Shown here one piece after another: positions 45,140 through 54,482 of a stretch of 64,000 nt of DNA. The notes under the pieces are model-generated. The model was given only the letters and a program-made list of their open reading frames with translations, was not told the origin of the DNA and did no database searches. The DNA lies in NCBI RefSeq assembly GCF_014650815.1, contig NZ_BMVR01000004.1:651039-715038 (forward strand), written 5' to 3'. Position numbers and translations under genes: made by a program. The stretch's first letter is position 1, and each line of letters begins with the position of its first letter. This stretch comes from Streptomyces flavofungini (GTDB taxonomy: Bacteria > Actinomycetota > Actinomycetes > Streptomycetales > Streptomycetaceae).

Positions 45140-47731
45140 ATGACGGACACCCCTCGCCCGCAGGGCACCCCGGACAAGCCCGTCCTCGACGGTCTCGAGG
45201 ACAAGTGGTCCAGGCGATGGGACGAGTCCGGCGTATACGCCTTCGACGCCGACCGGGCGCACACGGCACCGCGCGAAGACCTGTTCTCCATCGACACCCC
45301 GCCGCCCACGGTCAGCGGCTCCCTGCACGTCGGGCACGTCTTCTCGTACACGCACACCGACACCGTCGCCCGCTACCAGCGCATGCGCGGCCGGAACGTC
45401 TTCTACCCCATGGGCTGGGACGACAACGGCCTGCCCACCGAGCGCCGCGTGCAGCACCACTACGGCGTCCGCTGCGACCCCGCCCTCCCGTACGACCCGG
45501 ACTTCACCCCGCCCGCACGGCCCGGCAAGCGCCAGCTCCCCGTCTCCCGGGAGAACTTCATCGAGCTGTGCGAGCGGCTCACCGCGGCGGACGAGCAGGC
45601 ATTCGAGGACCTGTGGCGCCGCCTCGGCCTGTCCGTCGACTGGTCGCGCACCTACCGGACCATCGGCGCCGAGGCGCGCGCCACCTCGCAGCGGGCGTTC
45701 CTCGCCGACCTCGCGCGCGGCGACGCGTACCTCGCGGAGGCGCCCACCCTGTGGGACGTCACGTTCCGCACAGCGGTCGCCCAGGCCGAACTGGAGGACC
45801 GGGAGCGGCCCGGCGCGTACCACCGGCTCGGATTCCGCGCCGCCGACGGCCGCACCGTCCCGATCGAGACGACCCGCCCCGAACTGCTCCCCGCGTGCGT
45901 CGCCCTTGTCACGCACCCCGACGACAAGCGCCACCGCGACCTCGTCGGCACGACCGTCCGCACTCCGCTCTTCGGCGTGGACGTCCCCGTCCTCGCGCAC
46001 CACCTCGCGGCGCCCGACAAGGGCACGGGCCTCGCGATGGTCTGCACGTTCGGCGACACCACGGACGTCGTCTGGTGGCGGGAACTGCGCCTGGACACGC
46101 GGCCGGTGATCGGCTGGGACGGGCGCTTCCGCGCTCAGCCGCCGAGCGGCGTCGACGCGCCGGACGCCGTGGCCGCGTACGCGGAACTGGCGGGCGCCAC
46201 CGCCCACACCGCGCGCGAACGGATCGTCGCCCTGCTGCGCGAGCGCGGCGAGCTGCACGGCGAACCCCGGCCGGTCACGCACGCGGTGAAGTTCTACGAG
46301 AAGGGCGACAAGCCCCTGGAGATCGTCACCACCCGTCAGTGGTACGTGCGCAACGGCGGCCGCGACGAGGGGCGCAGGTCCGAACTCCGCGGGCGGGGGC
46401 GGGAGCTGGTCTGGCACCCGCCGCACATGCGCGTGCGCTACGACCACTGGGTGGACGGCCTCAACGGCGACTGGCTGATCAGCCGGCAGCGCTTCTTCGG
46501 AGTCCCCGTCCCGCTCTGGTATCCCCTGGACGGCGACGGCACGCCCGACCACACCCGTCCGATCGTCCCCGACGCGGCCACACTGCCCGTCGACCCGAGC
46601 GCGCAGACGCCACCCGGCTACGACGCGTCCCAGCGCGGCAAGCCGCACGGCTTCACCGGCGACCCGGACGTCATGGACACCTGGGCCACCTCGTCGCTCA
46701 CGCCGCAGATCGCCGGGCGGCAGCTCGCGGACCCGGAGCTGTTCGCCCGCGTCTTCCCGATGGACCTGCGCCCGCAGGCCCACGAGATCATCCGCACCTG
46801 GCTGTTCGCCACGGTCCTGCGCGCCCACACCGGTCACGGCACGCTGCCCTGGCGGCACGCGGCGATCTCCGGGTGGATCCTCGACCCCGACCGCAAGAAG
46901 ATGTCGAAGTCCAAGGGCAACGCCGTCACCCCCGACGACCTGCTCCGCACCCATGGCGCGGACGCGGTCCGGCACTGGGCGGCGAGCGGACGGCCCGGCA
47001 CCGACACGGCCTTCGACACCGGCCGGATGAAGATCGGCCGCCGCCTCGCGACGAAGCTCCTGAACGTCGGGAAGTTCGTCCTCGGCTTCGAGGCGACGGG
47101 CGCGGCCGTGACCGAACCGCTGGACCGGGCGCTGCTCGCCGACCTCGCCGCCACCGTCGACGAGGCGACGGCCGCCTTCGACGACTTCGACTACACCCGG
47201 GCGCTGAATTGCGCGGAGACGTTCTTCTGGCGCTTCTGCGACGACTACGTGGAGCTGGTCAAGGCCCGCGCGTACGGCGACCGCGGCGACCCGGCCGCCC
47301 GCGACTCCGCCCGCGAGACCCTGCGGACCACCCTGGACACGGCCCTTCGGCTGTTCGCGCCGATCCTGCCGTTCGTCACCGAGGAGGTCTGGTCCTGGTA
47401 CGCGCCGGGGTCGGTCCACCGGGCGGCGTGGCCGTCGGCGGAGGGGGTGCTCGCGCGGGCGCGCGGCGGTGCGGGGCCCGGCCGGGCGGAGGGCGGTCCG
47501 GACGGGAGCGTGCTCGCGACGGCCGCCGCCGTCATCGCCGGGGTGCGCAAGGCCAAGTCCCTCGCGAGGCTCTCGATGCGGGCCGAGATCGGGACGGTCG
47601 TCGTACGCGCGCCGCGGGCCGACCTCGACCGGTTCGCCCTCGCCGCGGCGGACGTCCGGGCGGCGGGACGCGTCGGCGAGGTGGTCCTCGAAGTGGGGGA
47701 GGGGGCGCTGGTGGTGGAGGTCCGGAAGTAG
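45140..47731 (+). CDS. valS: Valyl-tRNA synthetase, archaeal/Rickettsia-type
   Basis: An 863-residue class I synthetase charging tRNA-Val. The HIGH-type motif lies in PPPTVSGSLHVGHVFSYTHTD and the KMSKS motif in DRKKMSKSKGN. The editing CP1 domain has TTRPELLPACVALV, and the C-terminal helical anticodon domain follows. PPPTVSG plus FSYTHTD marks the archaeal/alpha-proteobacterial subtype; the usual Streptomyces housekeeping ValRS, as I recall it, begins IPPPNVTGSLHLGHA and is next to folC, which is absent here. It may therefore be a second ValRS. ATG at 45140 with GGGAG upstream. It ends close to a short coiled-coil-free tail. Confidence 0.92.
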   Translation: MTDTPRPQGTPDKPVLDGLEDKWSRRWDESGVYAFDADRAHTAPREDLFSIDTPPPTVSGSLHVGHVFSYTHTDTVARYQRMRGRNVFYPMGWDDNGLPTERRVQHHYGVRCDPALPYDPDFTPPARPGKRQLPVSRENFIELCERLTAADEQAFEDLWRRLGLSVDWSRTYRTIGAEARATSQRAFLADLARGDAYLAEAPTLWDVTFRTAVAQAELEDRERPGAYHRLGFRAADGRTVPIETTRPELLPACVALVTHPDDKRHRDLVGTTVRTPLFGVDVPVLAHHLAAPDKGTGLAMVCTFGDTTDVVWWRELRLDTRPVIGWDGRFRAQPPSGVDAPDAVAAYAELAGATAHTARERIVALLRERGELHGEPRPVTHAVKFYEKGDKPLEIVTTRQWYVRNGGRDEGRRSELRGRGRELVWHPPHMRVRYDHWVDGLNGDWLISRQRFFGVPVPLWYPLDGDGTPDHTRPIVPDAATLPVDPSAQTPPGYDASQRGKPHGFTGDPDVMDTWATSSLTPQIAGRQLADPELFARVFPMDLRPQAHEIIRTWLFATVLRAHTGHGTLPWRHAAISGWILDPDRKKMSKSKGNAVTPDDLLRTHGADAVRHWAASGRPGTDTAFDTGRMKIGRRLATKLLNVGKFVLGFEATGAAVTEPLDRALLADLAATVDEATAAFDDFDYTRALNCAETFFWRFCDDYVELVKARAYGDRGDPAARDSARETLRTTLDTALRLFAPILPFVTEEVWSWYAPGSVHRAAWPSAEGVLARARGGAGPGRAEGGPDGSVLATAAAVIAGVRKAKSLARLSMRAEIGTVVVRAPRADLDRFALAAADVRAAGRVGEVVLEVGEGALVVEVRK

Positions 47732-47854
47732 CTCCGGCGCCGTCGTGGTGCGGGCTCCGGTGGCGGTTGCGGAACGGCGACCACCGCTCCGGCCTGCGGA
47801 AAGTCCACTCCTGGGGCTGGCGGTGGCCGGGGTGGTTCGGGGTAGTGTGCCCGG

Positions 47855-48751
47855 GTGACAACGCATTCGAACACTCCTGCAGGCTGGTACCCGGACCCCC
47901 AGGGCGCCTCCCAGCTCCTCCGCTGGTGGGACGGCGCCCAGTGGACCGACCACACCAACCAGAACCCGCAGGCGGCGACGGCCCAGGCGGGCGCGCAGGG
48001 CCAGCAGGTCCCGCAGTAGCCTGGCCAGGCGGCCCAGTTCACCAAGGACCAGGCCCACTTCCAGGCCCAGGCCGCGCCCGTCGCCGACCCGGCCAAGGTC
48101 CAGCGCCAGGTGCAGCAGCAGGCGGGCGTGACCCCCTCGTCCCAAGGCGGCGGCACCCTGTTCAGCGAGCCGGTCCTGGTGGTGAACCAGAAGGCCAAGC
48201 TGATCGAGCTGACGAACGAGTACAGCGTCATGGACCAGTCGGGCAACCAACTCGGCTCCGTGGTCCAGGTGGGCCAGAGCACGCTCAAGAAGGTCGCCCG
48301 CTTCGTCTCCAGCGTCGACCAGTTCATGACGCACAAGCTGGAGATCCGCGACGCCTACGGCACGCCGCAGCTCCTCATGACCCGGCCGCGGAAGTTCATG
48401 AAGTCGCGGGTCGTCGTCGAGCGCCCCGACGGGCAGCCGGTCGGCGAGATCGTCCAGCAGAACGTCATCGGCAAGATCAACTTCGCGATGCTGGTGAACG
48501 GCCAGCAGGTCGGCGCGATCAAGGCGGAGAACTGGCGCGCCTGGAACTTCTCGATCGTCGACCAGTCGGACAACGAGGTCGCCCGGATCACGAAGACCTG
48601 GGAAGGCCTCGCCAAGACGATGTTCACGACCGCGGACAACTACGTCCTGCAGATCCACTTCCAGCTCCCGGACCCGCTCCTGAGCCTGGTCGTGGCCACG
48701 GCCCTGACCGTCGACACGGCCCTGAAGCAGGACTCGCGCGGCCTCGGCTAG
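47855..48751 (+). pseudogene. DUF2510 + LURP-one/scramblase-like gene interrupted by an in-frame TAG
   Basis: From GTG 47855 the frame encodes a DUF2510 motif (GWYPDPQGASQLLRWWDGAQWTDHT), then meets TAG at codon 55 (48017-48019, context CCG CAG TAG CCT). It continues in the same frame for 243 codons with a Gln/Ala-rich linker and a LURP-one/phospholipid-scramblase-like domain (FSEPVLVVNQKAKLIEL onward, ending DPLLSLVVATALTVD). A GTG at 48110 could restart translation after the linker but has only a weak ribosome site. Possibilities: recent CAG to TAG nonsense mutation, readthrough, or restart. Without TAG the protein would have 298 residues. Its membrane-associated role is unknown. Confidence 0.75.
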
Positions 48752-48804
48752 CCGGGCTCGTCGGCCTCCGGGTCCGACGGGTACGCGCACGACACGGTAC
48801 GTAC

Positions 48805-48875
48805 GACAGCGACCGCCCCCCCGCGACGAGGGGCCCCGGGCAAGGGGGCCGCTCGGCGCGGGGGCGGTCGCTGTC
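48805..48875. terminator. Long hairpin between convergent genes
   Basis: A 16-bp perfect stem beginning GACAGCGACCGCCCCC (48805-48820) pairs with 48860-48875 around a 39-nt loop that holds its own GC-rich inverted repeats. It separates the scramblase-like gene from the convergent DMT gene and could stop transcription in both directions. Confidence 0.6.
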
Positions 48876-48941
48876 CTGCGTGCCCGGCTCGGGAGACGGT
48901 GGCCGCGGCCACATCCTCGTCCTCGTAACCGCGTGCTCGTC

Positions 48942-49937
48942 CTAGGTCCGGAGCGGAGTCGCCGGTTCGGGCTGGAGGGGGATGGAGGGCAGGAAGTCCG
49001 CTGTCGGGTCCGGCGCGGGGAAGGGTGCGGGGACGGGCTCCGGCGCGGGGGCGGCTGCTGGTTCGGGGGCGGCTGCCGGTCTGGGGGCTTGTTCCGGCAC
49101 GCGCGCGGTGGCGGTCCCCGCGGTGCGGGTGAGCACCACCACCCCGTACGCGGCGATCAGCGCCCCGAGAGCGGCGAGGAGCACCCCGCCCGCACCGCCC
49201 CGCAGCCGCTCGCCGAGCAGGGCGACACCGATGGCCGCCGCGGCGACGGGGTTGGCCAGCGTCACGACGGCGAGGGGCGCCCCGAGGCCGCCCCGGTACG
49301 CCGTCTGCGAGAGCAGCAGCCCGCCCACCGCGAACGCCGCGACGAGCAGCGCCACCACCACGACGTGTGCGTCGAGCACCGGGCCCGAGCGGTCCGTCGC
49401 CGCGACCGTCACGGTCTGGGTGAGCGCGGACGCGACGCCCGACGCGAACCCGGACGCCGTCGCGTGCCGCAGGCCGGGGCGGGTGCCGGGCCGGGAGAGC
49501 AGGCCGACGACAGCCATCGTCACACCGGCGACCGCGACGGCCTCCGGCAGCGACAGCGTGTCCTCGGGCTCCGGCCCCGACGCGGTGAGCAGCAGGACCC
49601 CCAGGCCGATCAGGGTCAGGCCCGTGCCGCGCCACTCCAGGGGGGAGACTCGCCGCCCGGCCAGGCGCGCGCCCAGCGGCACCGCGGCCACCAGCGTGAG
49701 CGCGCCGAGCGGCTGCACGAGGGTGAGCGGTCCGAACTTCAGCGCCGCGACGTGCAGCAGCGCCGCCGACGCGTTCAGACCGACCGACGCCCACCACGCG
49801 CCGCTGCCCAACAGCCGCCCGACCCGGCCGCCCGTCTCGGCCAGGCGCGCGGCCAGGCGCTGCTGGGCGACGGCGGCGGTGGCGTACGCGGCGGCGGAGA
49901 CGAGGGAGAGGAGGACGGCGAGCAGGGTGGCGCTCAT
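48942..49937 (-). CDS. DMT-superfamily (EamA-like) transporter
   Basis: A 331-residue protein with about nine or ten hydrophobic segments in two related halves, typical of drug/metabolite transporters, ending in a ~50-residue Pro/Ala/Glu-rich cytoplasmic tail with PAPEP repeats. ATG overlaps the stop of the PAP2 gene (ATGA), so both are expressed together under the divergent promoter at 50.9 kb. Substrate unknown. Confidence 0.85.
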   Translation of the reverse strand: MSATLLAVLLSLVSAAAYATAAVAQQRLAARLAETGGRVGRLLGSGAWWASVGLNASAALLHVAALKFGPLTLVQPLGALTLVAAVPLGARLAGRRVSPLEWRGTGLTLIGLGVLLLTASGPEPEDTLSLPEAVAVAGVTMAVVGLLSRPGTRPGLRHATASGFASGVASALTQTVTVAATDRSGPVLDAHVVVVALLVAAFAVGGLLLSQTAYRGGLGAPLAVVTLANPVAAAAIGVALLGERLRGGAGGVLLAALGALIAAYGVVVLTRTAGTATARVPEQAPRPAAAPEPAAAPAPEPVPAPFPAPDPTADFLPSIPLQPEPATPLRT

Positions 49938-50815
49938 CGGTCGGCTCCGGAGGCGGGCGCGACCAGCTCACGGGCGGGCGGTGCGGGCACCGAGGCCGAT
50001 GCCGGGGCCGGGGTGGGCGTCGATGCGGGCGTCGCGGCCGGGGCGGACCGGCGCACGATCCGCGACCCGGCCGGACGCGGCAGCCGGATCACCGCCAGCG
50101 CGATGCCCAGCAGCGCGGCCGCAGCGAGCGCGTCGAGCCAGTAGTGATTCGCCGTGCCGACGATCACGAGCAGAGTGACCAGCGGGTGCAGCAGCCACAG
50201 CCAGCGCCACCGGGAGCTGGTCGCGACGATCAGGCCGACGGCCACCATCAGCGCCCACCCGAAGTGCAGCGACGGCATGGCGGCGAACTGGTTGGCCATC
50301 GAGTCGGTCGCGGGCTCGGCGGCGTACACCGAAGGCCCGTACTTCTGTGCCGTGTCCACGAGGTGCGCCGCGTCCAGCAGGCGCGGCGGCGCGAGCGGCA
50401 GGAGGAGGTGCAGCGCGAGCGCGGCGGCGGTGAGCGCGGCGAGGATCCGCCGGGCCCAGACATAGTGCCGGGGGCGGCGCACGTACAGCCACACCAGGAA
50501 GAGCAGTGTCGCCGGGAAGTGCACGGTCGCGTAGTACGTGTTCGCGACGTGGACGAGGCCCTCGCCGCTCAGCAGGGCGTCCTGGACGGAGCCCTCGCCC
50601 GGCAGGCGCAGGAAGCGCTCGGCGTCCCACACGCGGTGGGCGTTGCGGAACGCCTCGCCGGTATGGCCGTTGGCGAGCTGTCTGCCGAATTTGTAGACGA
50701 GGAAGAGTCCGACGACGAGGAGCAGCTCGCGTGCGAGCGGCGGCCGGGCAGGGGTGTCCGGTCGCCCGGAGGGTATCTCCGGCTCCTGTTCCGCAGGCTC
50801 GGTGCGGGAATCCAT
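49934..50815 (-). CDS. PAP2-family membrane phosphatase
   Basis: A 293-residue integral membrane protein of the PAP2/inositolphosphotransferase-like family: motif MPSLHFGWALMV and the last active-site motif GTANHYWLDALAA, both inside a six-helix core. It dephosphorylates lipid phosphates or moves phospho-head groups at the membrane. ATG at 50815 has AAGGGG 9 nt upstream; an ATG 18 nt further up is possible. C-terminal tail is Pro/Ala/Thr-rich. Operon with the DMT transporter and divergent from a TetR gene. Confidence 0.87.
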   Translation of the reverse strand: MDSRTEPAEQEPEIPSGRPDTPARPPLARELLLVVGLFLVYKFGRQLANGHTGEAFRNAHRVWDAERFLRLPGEGSVQDALLSGEGLVHVANTYYATVHFPATLLFLVWLYVRRPRHYVWARRILAALTAAALALHLLLPLAPPRLLDAAHLVDTAQKYGPSVYAAEPATDSMANQFAAMPSLHFGWALMVAVGLIVATSSRWRWLWLLHPLVTLLVIVGTANHYWLDALAAAALLGIALAVIRLPRPAGSRIVRRSAPAATPASTPTPAPASASVPAPPARELVAPASGADR

Positions 50816-50884
50816 CCGCCGGCCCCTTTGCATGACGACGACTGGGTGGTGCGGTGATGAGCGAGTCCCTGTCGTTCCACTCAT

Positions 50885-50934
50885 CGATACGCCAGTGTAC
50901 CGAAACGGAAGCGTACCGGTACACTGGCGTATCG
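50885..50934. promoter_or_regulatory. 18-bp inverted repeat with divergent -10 boxes
   Basis: CGATACGCCAGTGTACCG (50885-50902) is exactly inverted at 50917-50934 with a 14-bp centre. Each arm contains TACACT reading outward: toward PAP2 (50894-50899, minus) and toward TetR (50920-50925, plus). A repressor bound here would block both transcription units, so it is the probable operator of the adjacent TetR protein. Confidence 0.75.
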
Positions 50935-50986
50935 GAAGGGTCCGCGACAGCGAGCCGAGCGGGCCGCCGCACCGAGGAGACGAGAG

Positions 50987-51652
50987 ATGACGCCGCGGGA
51001 ACGGGTTGAGGAGCACCTCTGCGAGCAGGTCGCGATGTCGCGCCGCTCCAAGATCACTCCCGAGCGCGAGCAGGAGTTCTACGAAGCGGTCCTCGACCAG
51101 CTCCGCGAGTGCGGCTATGAGGCCGTGACCATGGAGGGCGTCGCCGCCCGTACGCGCTGCAGCAAGTCCACGCTCTACCGGCAGTGGAAGACCAAGCCCC
51201 AGTTCGTGGCCGCCGCGCTGCGCGCCAACCGCTGCGTGCGCTTCGCGGGCATCGACACCGGCTCGCTCGCCGGGGACCTGCGCGCGGCGGCGCGCGCCGC
51301 CGCCACCTGGGCCGATCGCGACACCATGATCGTGCAGGCGCTCAGCCACGCGGTCCTGCAGGACGAGGACCTGCGGCACGCGCTGCGCGAGGCGCTGGTG
51401 GAGCCGGAGGTGGAGGCCGTCGACGGCTTCGTCCGGCGGGCCGTGGAGCGCGGGGAGATCGCCGCGGGCCACCCGGCGGCGGAGTTCGTGACGGTCCAGC
51501 TCTTCGGCGTGCTGCGGGCCCGCCCGCTCGTGGACGGCGCGGACGCGGACGAGGACTACCTGGGGCGGTTCGTGGAGGCGGTGCTGCTGCCGGTCCTCGG
51601 GCTGAGCGAGGGCCCTGGCCGCCCGGCCGCGGGGGAGACCCCGGCCACCTGA
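50987..51652 (+). CDS. TetR-family repressor
   Basis: A 221-residue TetR regulator. The HTH is at about residues 30-75 (YEAVTMEGVAARTRCSKSTLYRQWKTKPQFVAAAL), followed by a TetR C-terminal domain of the type with LFGVLRARPLVDG. ATG has GAGGAGACGAG about 8 nt upstream. It is divergent from the PAP2-DMT operon across an 18-bp inverted repeat, so it probably represses that operon and itself. Confidence 0.9.
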   Translation: MTPRERVEEHLCEQVAMSRRSKITPEREQEFYEAVLDQLRECGYEAVTMEGVAARTRCSKSTLYRQWKTKPQFVAAALRANRCVRFAGIDTGSLAGDLRAAARAAATWADRDTMIVQALSHAVLQDEDLRHALREALVEPEVEAVDGFVRRAVERGEIAAGHPAAEFVTVQLFGVLRARPLVDGADADEDYLGRFVEAVLLPVLGLSEGPGRPAAGETPAT

Positions 51653-51724
51653 ACGTGGGCCCGGTCCGCAGGATGACCGGACGGGCCCGCAGGGCGCCGC
51701 ACCGTGGGGACGGGGGCGGCGCGA

Positions 51725-51770
51725 CGAGAAGCCGGGCGGACCGATCGTGATCGGTCCGCCCGGCTTCTCG
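51725..51770. terminator. Bidirectional terminator between convergent genes
   Basis: A perfect 22-bp stem (51725-51746 with 51749-51770) and a 2-nt tip, lying between the TetR gene and the convergent DUF2510 gene. It starts CGAGAAGCC and is GC-rich; it can serve both strands. Confidence 0.85.
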
Positions 51771-51803
51771 TGTACGACCCCTCGTCCGGCGCCGGGCCGG
51801 CCG

Positions 51804-52736
51804 TCAGACCTGCTGGCCGTTGCCTCCGCCGCCCCCGCCGCGGGACTCCTTGATTCCCTTGGTGATCTGGTCCATGGACGACACCGACGGCGCGTCGTCG
51901 GTGTCGTCGATGCCGAAGCGGACCAGCACCATCGTCATGTCGTCGGCGGGCGACTTGAAGGCCAGGGACTGCACATAGCCGTCCGGGCCCTTGCGGTTCA
52001 CGGCCTTCCAGCGGACCAGATAGCCCTTCTGCCCGGCCACGGTCACCGCCTTCGACTCGAGCTGCTTGTGGGACACCAGCTTGCCGCCGTAGATCTTGCC
52101 GCCGTACGACTCCTCGGCGTTCTTCTCGATGTCCGCCTTGGCCGCCGCCTCCGGGGTGGTCTCCCGGATCTTGAAGCTGGCGGCGGGGGCGGAGAAGGCG
52201 CCGCCGCGCACGCACACCTTCTGTCCGTCGCCGGGGCACGGGTACTTGCCCTTGGTGACGCCCGCGCCCGCGGCGCCGGACTGGCCCTCCCAGCCGTCCG
52301 GGATCGGCATGCTGATGCCGCTCGCGACATCGGCGGCGAACCCCTTCTCGGCCTGCGGGGCGCCGTCGGACGGGCCCGGCGAGGGGGAGCCCTCGGGCTT
52401 CTCGGGGCGCTCGCCGTCGCTCTTGCCGGGCTTCGAGGGCCCGGCGGAGGCCGGGGTCTTGGCGTTGTCGTCGCCGTCATCGTCGTCGCCCGCGGTCAGC
52501 GCGTACACGCCGCCGACGATGCCCGCGAGCACCACGACGGCGACCCCGACGACCAGGGCCGTGCGCGCCCCGCGCCGCGGCGGCTGCGGGGACTGTTGGG
52601 GGAAGACGGGCGAGCCGCCGCCCGGCGCGCGGACGTGGTCCGTCCACATGGTCCCGTCCCACCATCGCTCGGACGGTGGGGCACCTGGTATCTGCCCGGG
52701 GTCGGGATACCAGCCCGGGGGAGTCGCTTGCGTCAT
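51804..52736 (-). CDS. DUF2510 membrane protein with extracytoplasmic domain
   Basis: A 310-residue protein: DUF2510 motif at the N-terminus (PPGWYPDPGQ, RWWDGTMWTDHVR), one membrane segment (about residues 60-82), an acidic Asp/Ser/Pro linker, and an outer domain of ~180 residues (GISMPIPDGWEGQ, then two Cys in KYPCPGDGQKVCVRGG that may form a disulfide). It ends in a Gly-rich tail. Function unknown; it resembles anchored lipoprotein-like sensors. ATG at 52736 is chosen as the usual start right before the DUF2510 motif. Confidence 0.75.
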   Translation of the reverse strand: MTQATPPGWYPDPGQIPGAPPSERWWDGTMWTDHVRAPGGGSPVFPQQSPQPPRRGARTALVVGVAVVVLAGIVGGVYALTAGDDDDGDDNAKTPASAGPSKPGKSDGERPEKPEGSPSPGPSDGAPQAEKGFAADVASGISMPIPDGWEGQSGAAGAGVTKGKYPCPGDGQKVCVRGGAFSAPAASFKIRETTPEAAAKADIEKNAEESYGGKIYGGKLVSHKQLESKAVTVAGQKGYLVRWKAVNRKGPDGYVQSLAFKSPADDMTMVLVRFGIDDTDDAPSVSSMDQITKGIKESRGGGGGGNGQQV

Positions 52737-52894
52737 GGGCGTCAGCGTATGAGCAGTGCGTGAAAGCTGGATGAGAGGGGTCGCGGCGAATTCGGCCAAG
52801 TGGGGCCGGGGCGGGGTGCGGTGGTGCGGGTGCGCGGTACCGGGAGCGGTGGTCCGCGCATGCGGTACGAGGAGCGGGGGCGGGGTGCCGAAGC

Positions 52895-54076
52895 TCAGGT
52901 GCCGTCGACGACGAGCCGCGTCGGGGCCTGTACGCCCTCGGCGAGACCCGGCAGGCGCAGCCCCGTGCGCCCCGGAGTGATCGAGCCGAGCACGCTCGGG
53001 TGCCGGGCGCCCGTGCTCGCCGCGACGGTGCCGGGCAGGCCGTGCGCCGTCAGGAAGCCGAGGACCGCGAAGGCGTACGCCTCCTTCGCCGCCGACGCGA
53101 GCCCCAGCTCGTCGGAGCCGCGCACGGGCACGTCGGGCCCCAACTCGGCCCGCACCATCGCCATCAGCGTGGGATTGCGGATCCCGCCGCCGGACGCGAC
53201 CACCTCGGTCGCCTTCGCCGAGCGCACCGCGTCGGCGACCGTCACCGCGGTGAGCCGGGTGAGCGTAGCCACGACGTCCTCGGGAGTCAGCGCCTCGTAC
53301 CCGGCGAGCGCCTGGCGCAGATAGTCCGGGTGGAAGAGCTCCTTGCCGGTCGTCTTCGGGGCGGGCAGCGCGTAGTACGGCTCGGCGAGCAGCCGGGTGA
53401 GCAGGCCCTCGTGGACGGTGCCGCGCGCGCCGATCCCGCCGTCCCTGTCGTACGCCAGGCCCCGCTCGCGCCCCTGCGGTGTCAACTCGCGGACCGCCGC
53501 GTCGATCAGGGCGTTGGCCGGGCCGGTGTCGAAGGCCGTGCCGTCGGGGGCGGTGATGTTGGCGATGCCGCCGAGGTTCAGGGCGACGGGGGTGCCGGGG
53601 CGGCCGCGCAGCCACATCCGGTCCACGAGGCTGACGAGCGGCGCGCCCTGGCCCCCGGCCGCGACGTCGCGCGGCCGGAAGTCGGCGACCACCGGCAGCC
53701 CCGTGGCCTCCGCGATCCACGCGGGCTGGCCGATCTGGAGCGTGCCGTGCACCCGCCCCGCCGCCACCCAGTGGAAGACGGTCTGCCCGTGCGAGGCCAC
53801 CAACTCGGCGCCGCCGCCGCACAGTTCGCGGTCGGCCTCGGTGGCCGCCGCGGCGAAGGCCTGGCCGATGCGGGTGTCCAGGCGGCACACGTCGGCGAGG
53901 GTGGTCGGCGCCGGGGGCAGCGCGGCGGCCAGGGCCGCGCGCAGCTCGTCGTCGTACGCGCGGCTGATCAGGCCGAGCGGCGTCAGGCGGAGGCTGTCGC
54001 CGTCGAGGGTGAGGTCGACGGCACCGGCGTCGATGGCGTCGTGGGAGGTGCCGGACATCAGGCCGATCACTCGCAT
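52895..54076 (-). CDS. anmK: Anhydro-N-acetylmuramic acid kinase
   Basis: A 393-residue AnmK, which phosphorylates and opens 1,6-anhydro-N-acetylmuramic acid during cell-wall recycling. Family motifs GLMSGTSHDAIDA (N-terminus), SHGQTVFH, VADFRPRDVAAGGQGAPLV, NLGGIANIT and ASGGGIRN are all present, and length is normal. ATG start with AGAGACAGAG upstream. It stands alone here; the GH3 enzyme at 3 kb could act in the same recycling pathway. The gap downstream to 51.8 kb genes has no further feature. Confidence 0.94.
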   Translation of the reverse strand: MRVIGLMSGTSHDAIDAGAVDLTLDGDSLRLTPLGLISRAYDDELRAALAAALPPAPTTLADVCRLDTRIGQAFAAAATEADRELCGGGAELVASHGQTVFHWVAAGRVHGTLQIGQPAWIAEATGLPVVADFRPRDVAAGGQGAPLVSLVDRMWLRGRPGTPVALNLGGIANITAPDGTAFDTGPANALIDAAVRELTPQGRERGLAYDRDGGIGARGTVHEGLLTRLLAEPYYALPAPKTTGKELFHPDYLRQALAGYEALTPEDVVATLTRLTAVTVADAVRSAKATEVVASGGGIRNPTLMAMVRAELGPDVPVRGSDELGLASAAKEAYAFAVLGFLTAHGLPGTVAASTGARHPSVLGSITPGRTGLRLPGLAEGVQAPTRLVVDGT

Positions 54077-54185
54077 GGGTCTCTGTCTCTCACTGGCGGG
54101 GTGGGTGCGCCGGGGGTGGCGGCGTGAGGGTGCTCTTCCCCTGGCCGGGGGGTGTTAAAGGTTCCGTGGGGTGGGGCTTGGGTTG

Positions 54186-54232
54186 GCCGCGCTGCGCGCT
54201 CGTCCTCCATCGCAGGACGGGTTTGATGGGGG
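54186..54232 (+). repeat. Streptomyces-type extragenic repeat element, copy 2
   Basis: GCCGCGCTGCGCGCTCGTCC followed by CGCAGGACGGGTTTGATGG, a diverged copy of the element at 13016, without the leading GC hairpin. The gap 54077-54482 also holds a short run of GGTGCT hexamers (54250-54275) and no gene. It lies upstream of both divergent genes, AnmK and the MFS transporter. Confidence 0.6.
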
Positions 54233-54482
54233 GCGGGTGGTTTGTTTGGTGCTGGTGCTGGTGCTGGTGCTGGAGCGGTCCGGTCCCGGTCAGAAATGTG
54301 TTTCGCAGCGTTCGTCCCATGGCTAGTGTGCCGGGTGCGATCACCGTGAGGAGTCTGGGTATGCCCGGTCGTTCCCGCACGCGTTGACCTTGTCGCCGTG
54401 AGGCCTGTCATCGCGTGCTGCCCCTGAACGTGCGGCACAGCGAGCCCTTCCCTGCTTGTTTTCCGTGATCCTTGGGGCGCCC

